Positions 9,426-17,904 of a DNA stretch of 64,000 nucleotides are shown here, one piece after another (positions within the stretch are counted from its first letter, which is position 1; each line of letters begins with the position of its first letter). A program made the position numbers and the translations under genes. Location: contig CACZNH010000003.1 in assembly GCA_902782465.1 (NCBI GenBank), positions 186,001 to 250,000 of the forward strand, given 5' to 3'. The notes below the pieces were generated by a model. That model ran no database searches, had not been told where the DNA came from, and saw nothing but the letters and a program-made list of their open reading frames with translations. The DNA is from an uncultured Bacteroidales bacterium. Lineage in GTDB: Bacteria > Bacteroidota > Bacteroidia > Bacteroidales > Muribaculaceae.

Positions 9426-12038
9426 TTATTTGATTACGACTTTACGGGAATCATTCTTTCCTGATACCAAATAAACGCCAGCGGGTACCGACAACCGATG
9501 CATGCCTGCAGTTTTTATCTCAGCAACGATTTCTGCATCGATGTCATAAACCTCGAGCAACTCACCATTTCGATTGTTGATTTCAATCATGCCGTCAATG
9601 GGAACTGCCGTCCATTTCCTTACAGACAACGACTCGCTGCCATTCAATATCATATCTATCAGCATCGTGATATCTCCAATCGAGATAGAACCACTGTCAT
9701 CCACATCGGCAGCATCGATGTCAAACGGATTAGCATAGCCGTTCAAGACATAATCGACGAGGGATGTCACATCACCGATGCCAACCGTGCCATTCATGTC
9801 CACATCACCTTTCAATACAGGCTTTGCAGCAACTGTACCCTCGACATCGGCATAAGCGCTGGCACTGCCTGCGGCAGCAGATATGCTTCCGTAAAAATCA
9901 CCAATTGTACCAGTGTCTGCCAAACGGACATAGAATACTTCGCCATCAGCATCCAGAGTAAGTGTTTTTGCCCAAGTATACTGGTTCAGACTCAGTTCAA
10001 AGTTGCCATCTACACTCAGGGTAATTGCAGCAGTATTGTTCTCACTGGTAACTGAGCCCTGCACTACCGACGATTCGCCATCCTGCACAGCCTCAATTGC
10101 ATCGAGGGATGTTATGGCAAGTGACGCAGATGCCAACTTGCTGGCAGTAAGATTGACAGTAACACTCACCTCGCTGCTGCTGATGGTCAAGGTGCCAGTG
10201 GCATCTCCGGCAACTGATGAGGAATAAGTGATAATCACGTTTGTACCGTTGTTGGCTGCAGCAGCGGTAACAGTCGCCGATGAAACGCGGAATCCCGTGC
10301 CAGTCACGGCCAAGGAAAGTGCCTGGGTCAGTTCGCTACCCTTAATGGTGAGGCTCCTGCTCACCGACGTGCCCGTTGCCGAAATGGTACCCACATTCAC
10401 CGTCGAGCCGTCAGCAGGCGACGTGATTCGGGGATTGTTTACGGGAGGGGGCGCGCTGCCGCCATTGCTCGTAATGGCAATATCGTCAATGTTCAGTCGT
10501 GAGCCAGCGGTCTGGGCAATCTTGAAGCGCACATTGCCCGTCACGTTCAAGTCATAGCTATACTGCTTCCAGGTGTTATTCAGTGTGCATGTAGCCGCAG
10601 TGGTCCAAGTGCTGCCGCCGTCGGTGCTGTACTGCAACTGAATAGTAGGTGTTCCATCACCGCTCCAGTTGGCAGCATAGAAAGTCACCTTGCTGGCACC
10701 GCTGGACAAGTCTTCATTCATCGAGATTGAAGAATTGTTGTTCTTGCCAAAGCGGCATGTGCGAGTGCCATTTTTGTTGGTGTCGTCTGAATAGATACCC
10801 GCATTGTTGAAACTCCACGAGAAGGCGTGGCCCTGGACAGTCTGGGTCCAATAGCCGCCTGTCGTGCAGCCCTCCCACGTCTCGACAGTTTCTTCGACAG
10901 TACCGCTTCCACCACCATCATCATAAGATGCGGTGAGGTTAACGCGACTGCTCACTTCTGTGCTGCTTATGGTCAGTGTTCCCGTGGCGCTGGTTGCGGT
11001 GCCGTTATAGGTAACGGTAACGGTCGTGCCAGTGTTGGCAGCAGAGGCCGTAACGGTCGTCGGTGTCACGCTAAAGCCCGTTCCGCTCACAGTCAAGGTC
11101 AAGGATTTGGTCAGATTAGTGCCCTTGACGGTGATAGTCTTGCTCACACCATTGCCGGTATTGGTACCCACATTCACGGTGGTGCCGTTGGCGGGAGAGC
11201 TCAGCACGGGAGTGGTGCCGGCATTCCATGCGTTACCCTTCATGTTGCCCCAGATGTACTCCACCAGCTCGGGGTTATCCACAAAGGGGTTACGGTTGTG
11301 TTGGAGTGAATACACTTTATCATTGCGCGTCGTTTCCAGGGCACTCACCGGGTCATTGCGGTGCCATGCCAGCAGCTGGTTGATGGCCCATGTCGTCAGT
11401 CCCAGATAGGAACTCGACGTGAACACAATATTACCCTTGCCACTGGTATAATTACTCATTCGTTTCATGTACCTTGTGGCAAAATAGAAATAGACGCGTG
11501 CAAAGTCACCCTTGTACTCGTCAGCCACCTCAAACACGGTACCTGAGTATCCGCTTGTGGCACACGGGCCCAAGATACCCGTGCCGTAAGTCGTACCGCT
11601 TCGGCAGTCGCCAAACGGGTTGTCACCACGCTTGCTGTTCACAAAGCCGTCGGTGGGGAACATATGGTGCAGGTCGGTGTAGGCCGTATCGGTATCATCA
11701 CCGCCCCACCAGCTGTTGGGAATCGAGTGCTCACGGTTGTAGCAGTCCCCCACTCCGCTATAATTGCCGCACTTGTCGGTGTTATATGTGAACTGGCTGT
11801 CGGAATAGCGGTCGATGATTATTGAGCCGTTGCAGTCCGTGGTCCTGAAGTCGGTCCACAGCTGGTCGTAAGAGCGCTTGGTGTGCCCCTTGATAATCGA
11901 GTGCAGGGCGGCCATCAGCGCCTGGTCGCTCTTGCCCTTGGCATTATTGTAATAATTGCTGGGCGCCGCTGCTGTTGCTGTCAAGCCCACAAGCAAGGCA
12001 AGCATCAGCAACAATGAGTGATGTGTAAACTTTTTCAT
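9426..12038 (-). CDS. secreted endonuclease I family nuclease with Ig-like, dockerin-like and T9SS-like C-terminal modules
   Basis: The 870-residue form starting at MKKFTHHS (start codon at 12038) is preferred. It begins with a signal peptide ending TATAAA, while the longer frame upstream adds 42 residues that fit no signal peptide and cover a -7-like box (12096-12089). Residues about 25-265 are an endonuclease I domain, with CYNREHSIPNSWW and DLHHMFPTDGFVNSKRG carrying the catalytic His and metal ligands. Next come Ig-like repeats, a jelly-roll-like carbohydrate-binding-type module (about 390-530) and another Ig-like region. A dockerin-like pair (GDVDMNGTVGIGDV and ADVDDSGSISIGDI) follows. 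The end has the look of a type IX secretion tail (GVYLVSGKNDSRKVVIK). It probably degrades extracellular nucleic acid at the cell surface. Confidence 0.88.
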   Translation of the reverse strand: MKKFTHHSLLLMLALLVGLTATAAAPSNYYNNAKGKSDQALMAALHSIIKGHTKRSYDQLWTDFRTTDCNGSIIIDRYSDSQFTYNTDKCGNYSGVGDCYNREHSIPNSWWGGDDTDTAYTDLHHMFPTDGFVNSKRGDNPFGDCRSGTTYGTGILGPCATSGYSGTVFEVADEYKGDFARVYFYFATRYMKRMSNYTSGKGNIVFTSSSYLGLTTWAINQLLAWHRNDPVSALETTRNDKVYSLQHNRNPFVDNPELVEYIWGNMKGNAWNAGTTPVLSSPANGTTVNVGTNTGNGVSKTITVKGTNLTKSLTLTVSGTGFSVTPTTVTASAANTGTTVTVTYNGTATSATGTLTISSTEVSSRVNLTASYDDGGGSGTVEETVETWEGCTTGGYWTQTVQGHAFSWSFNNAGIYSDDTNKNGTRTCRFGKNNNSSISMNEDLSSGASKVTFYAANWSGDGTPTIQLQYSTDGGSTWTTAATCTLNNTWKQYSYDLNVTGNVRFKIAQTAGSRLNIDDIAITSNGGSAPPPVNNPRITSPADGSTVNVGTISATGTSVSRSLTIKGSELTQALSLAVTGTGFRVSSATVTAAAANNGTNVIITYSSSVAGDATGTLTISSSEVSVTVNLTASKLASASLAITSLDAIEAVQDGESSVVQGSVTSENNTAAITLSVDGNFELSLNQYTWAKTLTLDADGEVFYVRLADTGTIGDFYGSISAAAGSASAYADVEGTVAAKPVLKGDVDMNGTVGIGDVTSLVDYVLNGYANPFDIDAADVDDSGSISIGDITMLIDMILNGSESLSVRKWTAVPIDGMIEINNRNGELLEVYDIDAEIVAEIKTAGMHRLSVPAGVYLVSGKNDSRKVVIK

Positions 12039-12247
12039 ATTGTAATCTGTATTAATGTATAATCTTGCCGTTCGGTTTTTCAAGACTGCAAATATACACA
12101 TTTCACGGCACAACTCACGGATTTTCACCAAGTTTTCTACCCGACAATCCATTAAAGGGCACATTTATACACACCAATCGCCCGACGGGTCCCACTTGGG
12201 ACCTGTCAGACGATAGATTGTTTTCTTGTCACATCAAGCGGCGTCGG

Positions 12248-12877
12248 TTAGGCCATGCCTTCACCGTCCTTGGGGCCCAAGACGCTCTTGAGGAAATCGC
12301 GCACCTTGTTGACTACACCATCGGCAGCCTTGGCGGCATCGTCCATGGCCTCGCGGGCCTTGTCCTCGATGCTTGCCTCACCCTCCTTGGGCTCAAAGGC
12401 TTCCTTGGCCCTCTGGCTCAAGTCCTGGGCGACCTCGGTAGCGGCAGCAGTGCCCTGCTCCACAAAGTCCTTGGCCTTATCCATCATCTCGCCAGCAGCG
12501 GTAGCTCCCTCGTCAAACATCTCTTTGGCCTTGTCCAGCAGGCTGGGCTCACCTTCCTTGGTCTCAAACACCTGCTTGGCTTTCTCCACAAAGTCGCTGC
12601 TCATCTCGCCGGCGGCAGTGGTGCCCTTCTCGAGCATATCCTTGAGCTGGTCGATGACACCGGCCTCGCCGTCCTTGCCGTCAAACATTTCCTTAGCTTT
12701 GTCAAAGATGGAGCCTTCGCCATCCTTGCCCTCCAGCATGCCTTTAAGTTTGTCAAACACGTTGCCTTCGCCGTTGGTGGCTTCGTCAAGCATACCTTTC
12801 AGTTGGTCGAGGATGCCTTGCTCCTCGTTTTTCATCTCGTTAGGTGCCTGTTCGGCATTCTTCATCTCCTCATCCAT
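12248..12877 (-). CDS. acidic amphipathic-helix repeat protein, unknown function
   Basis: A 209-residue protein I cannot assign to a family. It is nearly all built from about eight imperfect units of about 22 residues of the type FDKAKEMFDGKDGE: a short amphipathic helix then a charged Gly-containing turn. There is no signal peptide, membrane segment or cysteine. It is very rich in Lys, Glu, Asp and Met. The look is that of LEA-like or apolipoprotein-like proteins, suggesting stress protection or membrane/lipid association, but that is only resemblance. It stands alone between a convergent terminator-less gap and the divergent rprX. A -7-like box TATATTTG is present on its strand at 12955-12948. 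Confidence 0.8.
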   Translation of the reverse strand: MDEEMKNAEQAPNEMKNEEQGILDQLKGMLDEATNGEGNVFDKLKGMLEGKDGEGSIFDKAKEMFDGKDGEAGVIDQLKDMLEKGTTAAGEMSSDFVEKAKQVFETKEGEPSLLDKAKEMFDEGATAAGEMMDKAKDFVEQGTAAATEVAQDLSQRAKEAFEPKEGEASIEDKAREAMDDAAKAADGVVNKVRDFLKSVLGPKDGEGMA

Positions 12878-13071
12878 AAAACTCTGTTTCCTGAATTTTG
12901 TGTTGTTGTCGCCTACTTCCTTTCAAGCGTTTCGGCTTTCTCTGCCCCAAATATACACATTATTTATAATATAACGACTTTTTTGGCCTGATTTTTGCAT
13001 CATGATGCTCAATGCAAACATCGGGTTTTAACATTTCGTGTTAATTTTTTGAGCAAAAAGTGAAAGAAAAT

Positions 13072-13102
13072 TTTGGTTTTTCACAATTAATTGTTAATTT
13101 TG
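13072..13102 (+). promoter_or_regulatory. promoter of rprX-rprY
   Basis: TTTG (13072-13075), 19 bases, then TAATTTTG (13095-13102): a complete consensus match. The predicted leader is about 40 nt. Confidence 0.8.
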
Positions 13103-13149
13103 CCGTTGATTGTTAAAAACAAGGTTCTATAATTGATAACAAAACTCTC

Positions 13150-14658
13150 ATGAAGAGATCTACAATATGGATATTGACGGTAGTCATGGCGATTGCCCTG
13201 CTGGGATTGCTCGCCATGCAGATTGTCTATATGGAGAAGATGGTCGCGATGCGCAACAGTCAGTTCAACGAGATTGTCATGCGCAGCCTCTACAGTGTGG
13301 AAACCATGCTGGAACAAAACGAGACCAAATACTTCCTGGACAAGGACCTGGCCGAGGCCGAACAGATGTATTCGGGCATCAGCCAGAACAGTTTCAGCTT
13401 TGGCGACAGCTTCGGTGACAACTATGACGCCAAGAGTGACTCGATTCAAGTCGATGAGCCAGTCAACGTGCGTCCTGCCAACCTCAAGACGCTCAAGGAC
13501 CTGAGCGACAGCTACCAGGACAAGCAGGAAATCCTCAAGGGTCAGTATCTGTACCAGAAAGGCCTGCTCAACGAGGTCATCCTCACTATCCTGAACCACT
13601 CCAGCGACCGCCCCATCCAGGAGCGTGCCGACAGCGCCACCGTGGCCACCTATCTGCGCTCAGAACTGGACTTCAACGGCCTGCACCTGCCCTTTGAGTT
13701 CGCTATCGTGAACCGCACTAACGGCGTGGTCTATAAGACCGAGGGCTACTCCCCCATGTCGCAGCAGGACATCTACAGCCTGGTGCTGTTCCACAACGAC
13801 CCGAAGAACAAGCAGAACACGCTCAACGTCATTTTCCCCAACAAGAGCGACTACATCTTCTCGTCGGTGAAGTTCCTGGTGCCCTCGTTGGCGTTCACCT
13901 TCCTGCTGCTGGGCGTGTTCCTGTACACCATCTCGGTGGCCTTCAAGCAGAAGAAGCTGAGCGAAATCAAGAACGACTTCATCAACAACATGACGCACGA
14001 GTTCAAGACACCCATCTCGTCCATCTCCATCGCTGCTCAGATGCTCAACGATGACAGCGTGCGCAAGAGCCCCGAGATGCTCAAGCATGTGTCAGGCGTC
14101 ATCAACGACGAGACCAAGCGCCTGCGCTTCCAGGTCGAGAAGGTGCTGCAGCTCTCGCTGTTCGACCGCAAGAGCGCTACCATGCGCCTCGAGGAGGAGG
14201 ACGCCAACGCCAGCATCTACAGCGTCATCAACACCTTCAAGCTCAAGGTAGAGAAATACGGTGGCCGCATCGACGCCAACCTCGATGCCGAGGACCCCAT
14301 CATCAACGTGGACCGCATGCACTTCACCAACGTGATTTTCAACCTGCTCGACAATGCAGTGAAGTACCGCCGCGAGGATGTAGCCCCCGAACTCACCGTG
14401 ACCACCGTCAACCCCGACGAGGACCACATCCAGATTACCGTCCAGGACAACGGCATCGGCATGAAACGTGAGGACCTGAAGAAAATCTTCGAGAAGTTCT
14501 ACCGCGTCTCAACCGGCAACCGTCACGATGTCAAGGGATTTGGTCTGGGACTGGCCTACGTCCAGAAGATGATTGACCTGTTCGGCGGCAGCATCAGCGC
14601 CGAGAGCGAAATCAACCGAGGTTCGAAATTCATTATTACATTACCACTATACAAATAA
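13150..14658 (+). CDS. rprX: sensor histidine kinase, RprX-like
   Basis: A 502-residue membrane kinase. Membrane segments lie at about residues 6-28 and 238-260, enclosing a periplasmic sensor region of about 210 residues with no family I recognise. The cytoplasmic part has the H box NNMTHEFKTP with His283, the N box NLLDNAVKYR, and the G boxes DNGIGM and GFGLGL. It presumably phosphorylates the response regulator coded 15 bp downstream. The pair matches RprX-RprY of Bacteroides fragilis in order and in the regulator's sequence as I recall it. The signal it senses cannot be read from the sequence. Confidence 0.88.
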   Translation: MKRSTIWILTVVMAIALLGLLAMQIVYMEKMVAMRNSQFNEIVMRSLYSVETMLEQNETKYFLDKDLAEAEQMYSGISQNSFSFGDSFGDNYDAKSDSIQVDEPVNVRPANLKTLKDLSDSYQDKQEILKGQYLYQKGLLNEVILTILNHSSDRPIQERADSATVATYLRSELDFNGLHLPFEFAIVNRTNGVVYKTEGYSPMSQQDIYSLVLFHNDPKNKQNTLNVIFPNKSDYIFSSVKFLVPSLAFTFLLLGVFLYTISVAFKQKKLSEIKNDFINNMTHEFKTPISSISIAAQMLNDDSVRKSPEMLKHVSGVINDETKRLRFQVEKVLQLSLFDRKSATMRLEEEDANASIYSVINTFKLKVEKYGGRIDANLDAEDPIINVDRMHFTNVIFNLLDNAVKYRREDVAPELTVTTVNPDEDHIQITVQDNGIGMKREDLKKIFEKFYRVSTGNRHDVKGFGLGLAYVQKMIDLFGGSISAESEINRGSKFIITLPLYK

Positions 14659-14673
14659 AAAAAGAAGACAATT

Positions 14674-15384
14674 ATGGAAGACAAACTGAGAATTCTGTTA
14701 TGCGAAGATGACGAGAATCTGGGCACCCTCACCCGCGAGTACCTGGAGGACAAGGGCTACAAAGCCGAACTGTTTGCCGATGGTGAAGCCGGTTACAAGG
14801 CTTTTCTCAAGGGCAAGTATGACATCTGCCTGCTCGACGTGATGATGCCCAAGAAGGATGGCTATCAGCTCGCACAGGAAATACGCGCCGTTAACAGCGA
14901 CGTGCCCATCATTTTCCTCACCGCCAAGGCGCTCAAGGAGGACATCCTCGAGGGCTTCAAGATTGGTGCCGACGACTACATCACCAAGCCCTTCTCGATG
15001 GAGGAGCTGGTACTGCGCATCGAGGCCATCCTGCGCCGCGTCAAGGGCAAGAAAGGCAAGGAGGTTACCGTTTATAAAATCGGCAAGTTCACTTTCGACA
15101 CCCAGCGCCAGGTGCTGTTCACCGACGACCGCAGCGACAACCTCACCACCAAGGAGAGCGAGTTGCTGAGCCTGCTGTGTGCACACATGAACGAGATTCT
15201 GGAGCGCAACTTCGCCCTCAAGACCATCTGGATTGATGACAACTACTTCAACGCACGCTCGATGGACGTCTATATCACCAAGCTGCGCAAGAAGCTGAAA
15301 GACGACCCCACCATCGAGATCATCAACATCCACGGCAAGGGCTACAAGCTCATCGCCCCCGACGCCGAGGCCAACGACAAGTAA
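14674..15384 (+). CDS. rprY: OmpR-family response regulator, RprY-like
   Basis: A 236-residue two-domain regulator. The receiver domain has the acidic pocket E11/D12/D13, phospho-acceptor Asp55 in CLLDVMMPKKDG, the Thr/Ala switch in LTAKAL and Lys105 in ITKPF. The C-terminal winged helix has the DNA-recognition region LTTKESELL to ARSMDVYITKLRKKLK. It is very close to B. fragilis RprY as remembered, in particular DILEGFKIGADDYITKPF and INIHGKGYKLI. It follows the kinase gene with a 15-bp gap, so the two are co-transcribed from 13072-13102. The palindrome at 15462-15487 may end the transcript. Confidence 0.92.
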   Translation: MEDKLRILLCEDDENLGTLTREYLEDKGYKAELFADGEAGYKAFLKGKYDICLLDVMMPKKDGYQLAQEIRAVNSDVPIIFLTAKALKEDILEGFKIGADDYITKPFSMEELVLRIEAILRRVKGKKGKEVTVYKIGKFTFDTQRQVLFTDDRSDNLTTKESELLSLLCAHMNEILERNFALKTIWIDDNYFNARSMDVYITKLRKKLKDDPTIEIINIHGKGYKLIAPDAEANDK

Positions 15385-15461
15385 GCTTCACGGCCAACGG
15401 AAAGTGCCTCACGCCAAGGCGCTAAGACGCTAAACGTTTTTTAATGCAGGCACCCGCATTG

Positions 15462-15487
15462 TAGAGACGCAAGATCTTGCGTCTCTA
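15462..15487. repeat. perfect 26-base palindrome, probable terminator of rprXY
   Basis: TAGAGACGCAAGA is followed directly by its complement, then TGTTTTT. As RNA it makes a strong hairpin with a T tract on the plus strand, 78 bp after the rprY stop codon. Palindromes starting GTAGAG recur in genomes of this group, and a degenerate relative is at 141-164. Confidence 0.75.
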
Positions 15488-15553
15488 TGTTTTTCTCAAC
15501 AACTACCGCACGACTACGACGTCGACCCTCGGGAAATCGACCATAACACACCC

Positions 15554-15801
15554 CCACAATGTGCTAACAACATCGTCAAATCTACGATTTGACTCCATGC
15601 CATCCCAAACACCCCATCCCACACGATGCCGTCGCGGAGCACACACGATGCCGTCGCGGAGCACACACAATGCCGTAGCAGGGCAGGTCGGAGACCTGAC
15701 GGTGTCGTTAACCCATTGTGGAGGCAGTGCGGAGCACTTGCCAACACTATGGGGCGACTGACTCACCATGGGTCGCACATCGGGGATGTGCGGTGGTGCT
15801 A
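15554..15801. repeat. copy A of a structured RAYT-associated intergenic repeat
   Basis: Shares three blocks with 45536-45731. Block 1 is CCACAATGTGCTAACAACAT (15554-15573), identical in both. Block 2 is 44 bases at 15682-15725, with 42 identical. Block 3 ends in the hairpin GCACATC-GGG-GATGTGC and then GTGCTA. Block 1 and the right part of block 2 are near-perfect inverted repeats of each other (16 of 19 bases). Between them is a copy-specific hairpin (GTCAAATC/GATTTGAC). The last three bases are the TAG stop codon of the FISUMP gene on the minus strand. Looks like a REPIN-type non-autonomous element. Confidence 0.8.
15619..15684. repeat. 22-base tandem repeat, three units, inside copy A
   Basis: Units start at 15619, 15641 and 15663. 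The first two differ only in their first two bases; the third has four changes from the second (CGATGCCGTCGCGGAGC becomes CAATGCCGTAGCAGGGC). There are no spacers, so it is not a CRISPR array. The other copy of the large repeat lacks this triplication. Confidence 0.85.
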
Positions 15802-16581
15802 ATTCTGCGAGACACGCACAGCACGAATACTGCGACCGTTGCAGCGGCTTTGCGTGCGGAACCAGTACACGCCGTCCGAATTGAGGTATAGGTTGATCGC
15901 GAAGTCGGATTCCTCCTGGTAGAGCGAGCGCGACCAAAAGTAGCCGCTCAAGCCCGCGCCGAAGAGCGACTGAAGCCAGCGGCGGCCAGCGGCGGGAAGG
16001 AAGATGGTGTTCCCGTTGGGACCGGTACCCAATCGACCATCTACACCGTTCAGTTGTGTCCAAGTCCAAGTGCAGTTGTCAACCAACTCCTGATGCTGCT
16101 CCTTGGTCGGCATGCGCCACGAGGCACCCCAGTTGACGTAAACGGCATCATCCTCGAGATCCAATTCCGTCTTGCCGTCGGTGAAGCCGTTGTAACCATA
16201 ATCACTTTGGGTGCAATACTTCGTCATGGTGTTAGTGCTGCCGTTGCACCACTCGTAGGTGCTCCAGTCATAGTAGTCCTTGGGTGAGGTCTCACCCCAG
16301 GCGAAGTAGTCGCCGTATTCCTCGGGACTGTCGGCGCCCACGTTGCAGGTTGCCCACAGCGTGCCGCTGGGCAGCCCCAGGTCAACCCACTCGTGCCCGT
16401 CGGGCGGGGTCACGGGTTCGTCGTTCCATGTCCCGTTCAACAAGTAATCTATCAAGCAGGTAACATCACCGATTGTAACCTGGCCATCCTGGTCAACATC
16501 GCCACGCGGATACTCCATGCCGGCCGTGAACGAGGCCAGCATCAACAATAACACAACTAAAAGAGAACTGAATTTCTTCAT
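15799..16581 (-). CDS. secreted FISUMP-domain protein with a single dockerin-like half repeat
   Basis: Start chosen at MKKFSS (16581), four codons inside the longest frame, because it gives a clean signal peptide. Next is one dockerin-like half repeat (GDVDQDGQVTIGDVTCLIDY), directly after the signal peptide. It is followed by an FISUMP (Fibrobacter succinogenes major paralogous) domain with its hallmarks HEWVDLGLPSGTLWATCNVGA, WGASWRMPT and GYFWSRSL. These proteins are exported and probably bind or display at the surface; their exact role is unknown. The stop codon TAG lies in the end of repeat copy A. Confidence 0.85.
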   Translation of the reverse strand: MKKFSSLLVVLLLMLASFTAGMEYPRGDVDQDGQVTIGDVTCLIDYLLNGTWNDEPVTPPDGHEWVDLGLPSGTLWATCNVGADSPEEYGDYFAWGETSPKDYYDWSTYEWCNGSTNTMTKYCTQSDYGYNGFTDGKTELDLEDDAVYVNWGASWRMPTKEQHQELVDNCTWTWTQLNGVDGRLGTGPNGNTIFLPAAGRRWLQSLFGAGLSGYFWSRSLYQEESDFAINLYLNSDGVYWFRTQSRCNGRSIRAVRVSQN

Positions 16582-16689
16582 TGCTATAAACATTTTAAAG
16601 GGTTAATATTCAGATAGGGCAAAGATACAAAACAATTACCTGATTTTGACGTTAAATGTGGTTAATTGCAAAGGGTGGCGAATACGCGG

Positions 16690-16721
16690 CTTGCAACATT
16701 TTGACGAAAGTGCTAACTTTG
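16690..16721 (+). promoter_or_regulatory. promoter of the acyltransferase gene
   Basis: CTTG (16690-16693), 20 bases, then TAACTTTG (16714-16721). The -7 box is a full match and the -33 box is three of four. It places the start codon at 16751 about 23 nt into the transcript, supporting that start. Confidence 0.6.
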
Positions 16722-16750
16722 CGCTGGAATTAATAGTGATAAATCGAGCA

Positions 16751-17476
16751 ATGATATATCTGTATCGAATATACCAGTGGTGCATCGTGGCGCCCATCAT
16801 GTTGGTCTACAGCATCATCACCGCATTGATTACCATTGTGGGATGCCTGTTTGACCAGGACTATTGGGGCTACTACCCTGCCAAGTGGTGGGCCAGGACA
16901 TGGTGCTGGCTCCACCTGGTGCGCGTCAAGGTGGTGGGCCGCCAGCTCATCGACCACGAGACGAGCTACGTGTTCGTCGCCAACCATCAGGGGGCATACG
17001 ACATCTTTTCCATCTACGGCTTCCTGGGCCATAACTTCAAGTGGATGATGCGCAAGGGCATCACCAACATTCCCCTCGTGGGCACCGCTTGCCGCATGGC
17101 GGGGCACATCCTCGTGGACACCCACACCGCCCAGGGCCTGCGCGACACCATGGCAGCGGCCAAGAAGAAGCTGCACCATGGCGGCATGTCGATTGTCGTC
17201 TTTCCTGAAGGACGACGCACCGACACGGGCCTCATGGGACCCTTCAAGAACGGCGCCTTCAAACTCGCGCTGGAGTTCGGCCTGCCAGTGGTGCCCATCA
17301 CCATCGACGGCAGCTACCGCGTGATGCCGCGCAGCACATTCAATGTGACACCGGGCACCATCACCCTCACCTTCCATGAACCCATCGAGCACACCGGTGG
17401 CAACGACATCGCCCAGGTGAGCCACCAGTGCCGCACCGTCATCCAGCAGGACCTGCCTGCTGACCAGCGCGACTAA
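16751..17476 (+). CDS. plsC: 1-acyl-sn-glycerol-3-phosphate acyltransferase (PlsC family)
   Basis: Adds the second acyl chain to lysophosphatidic acid, making phosphatidate at the inner membrane. The 241-residue form starting MIYLYRIYQ is preferred over the longer open frame because of the promoter at 16690-16721 and the fit to the family. An N-terminal hydrophobic segment is followed by the NHQGAYD motif (HX4D catalytic pair) and FPEGRRTD (glycerol-phosphate binding). PVVPITIDGSYRVMPR is also typical. It is a single-gene unit; a terminator follows at 17483-17516 that also serves rplS from the other side. Confidence 0.9.
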   Translation: MIYLYRIYQWCIVAPIMLVYSIITALITIVGCLFDQDYWGYYPAKWWARTWCWLHLVRVKVVGRQLIDHETSYVFVANHQGAYDIFSIYGFLGHNFKWMMRKGITNIPLVGTACRMAGHILVDTHTAQGLRDTMAAAKKKLHHGGMSIVVFPEGRRTDTGLMGPFKNGAFKLALEFGLPVVPITIDGSYRVMPRSTFNVTPGTITLTFHEPIEHTGGNDIAQVSHQCRTVIQQDLPADQRD

Positions 17477-17482
17477 AAAAAA

Positions 17483-17516
17483 CGAGGCCAACCAGATGAG
17501 TTGACCTCGATTTTTT
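17483..17516. terminator. bidirectional terminator between plsC and rplS
   Basis: The arms CGAGGCCAAC and GTTGACCTCG pair with one internal mismatch around a 7-base loop. A runs lie on the left and T runs on the right, so it can end transcripts from both directions. Confidence 0.8.
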
Positions 17517-17538
17517 ATCGTAAAGTGGTGGCAACAGA

Positions 17539-17904
17539 TTATGCCTCCTCCTTCTTGATGATACGACGCTCCTTGATGCGAGCCTTCTTACCGGTGAGAC
17601 CACGCAGGTAATACAGCTTAGCGCGACGCACCTTACCATGCTTGTTGATAACGATGCTGTCGATGAACGGAGACTCGAGCGGGAAAATACGCTCAACGCC
17701 AATGTTGTCACTGATCTTGCGAACGGTGAAACGCTTCTTCTCACCCTCGCCAGTGATCTTAATCACCACACCACGGTACTGCTGGATACGCTCCTTGTTA
17801 CCCTCCTTGATGCGGTATGCTACCGTGATTGTGTCACCAGGAAAGAACTCCGGGTGCTGCTTGTTCGTAGCAAATGCCTGTTCTGCAACTTTAATCAAGT
17901 CCAT
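17539..17904 (-). CDS. rplS: 50S ribosomal protein L19
   Basis: 121 residues, at the 30S-50S interface of the ribosome. Sequence hallmarks are [20 protein letters not shown], the QQYRGVVI-type stretch [25 protein letters not shown] and the basic end [20 protein letters not shown]. The C-terminal tail [11 protein letters not shown] is slightly longer than in E. coli. Unlike E. coli, it is not in an operon with rpsP-rimM-trmD; it stands alone. A -7 box TACCTTTG lies on its strand at 17996-17989, with ATTG 19 bases upstream. Confidence 0.96.
   Translation of the reverse strand: MDLIKVAEQAFATNKQHPEFFPGDTITVAYRIKEGNKERIQQYRGVVIKITGEGEKKRFTVRKISDNIGVERIFPLESPFIDSIVINKHGKVRRAKLYYLRGLTGKKARIKERRIIKKEEA

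Larger units (their letters stand above)
15385..15798. other. 414-bp intergenic region built of repeats
   Basis: No gene. From left to right it holds a CGCTAAGACGCTAA stretch, the perfect 26-base palindrome (15462-15487), and one copy of the large structured repeat (15554-15801), which contains a 22-base tandem triplication (15619-15684). The right end reaches the TAG stop codon of the minus-strand FISUMP gene. Confidence 0.8.

Noticed and set aside
15619-15684. Possible CRISPR array
   Set aside because: Units are adjacent with no spacers, only three, and lie inside a larger dispersed repeat; no cas genes in the window.
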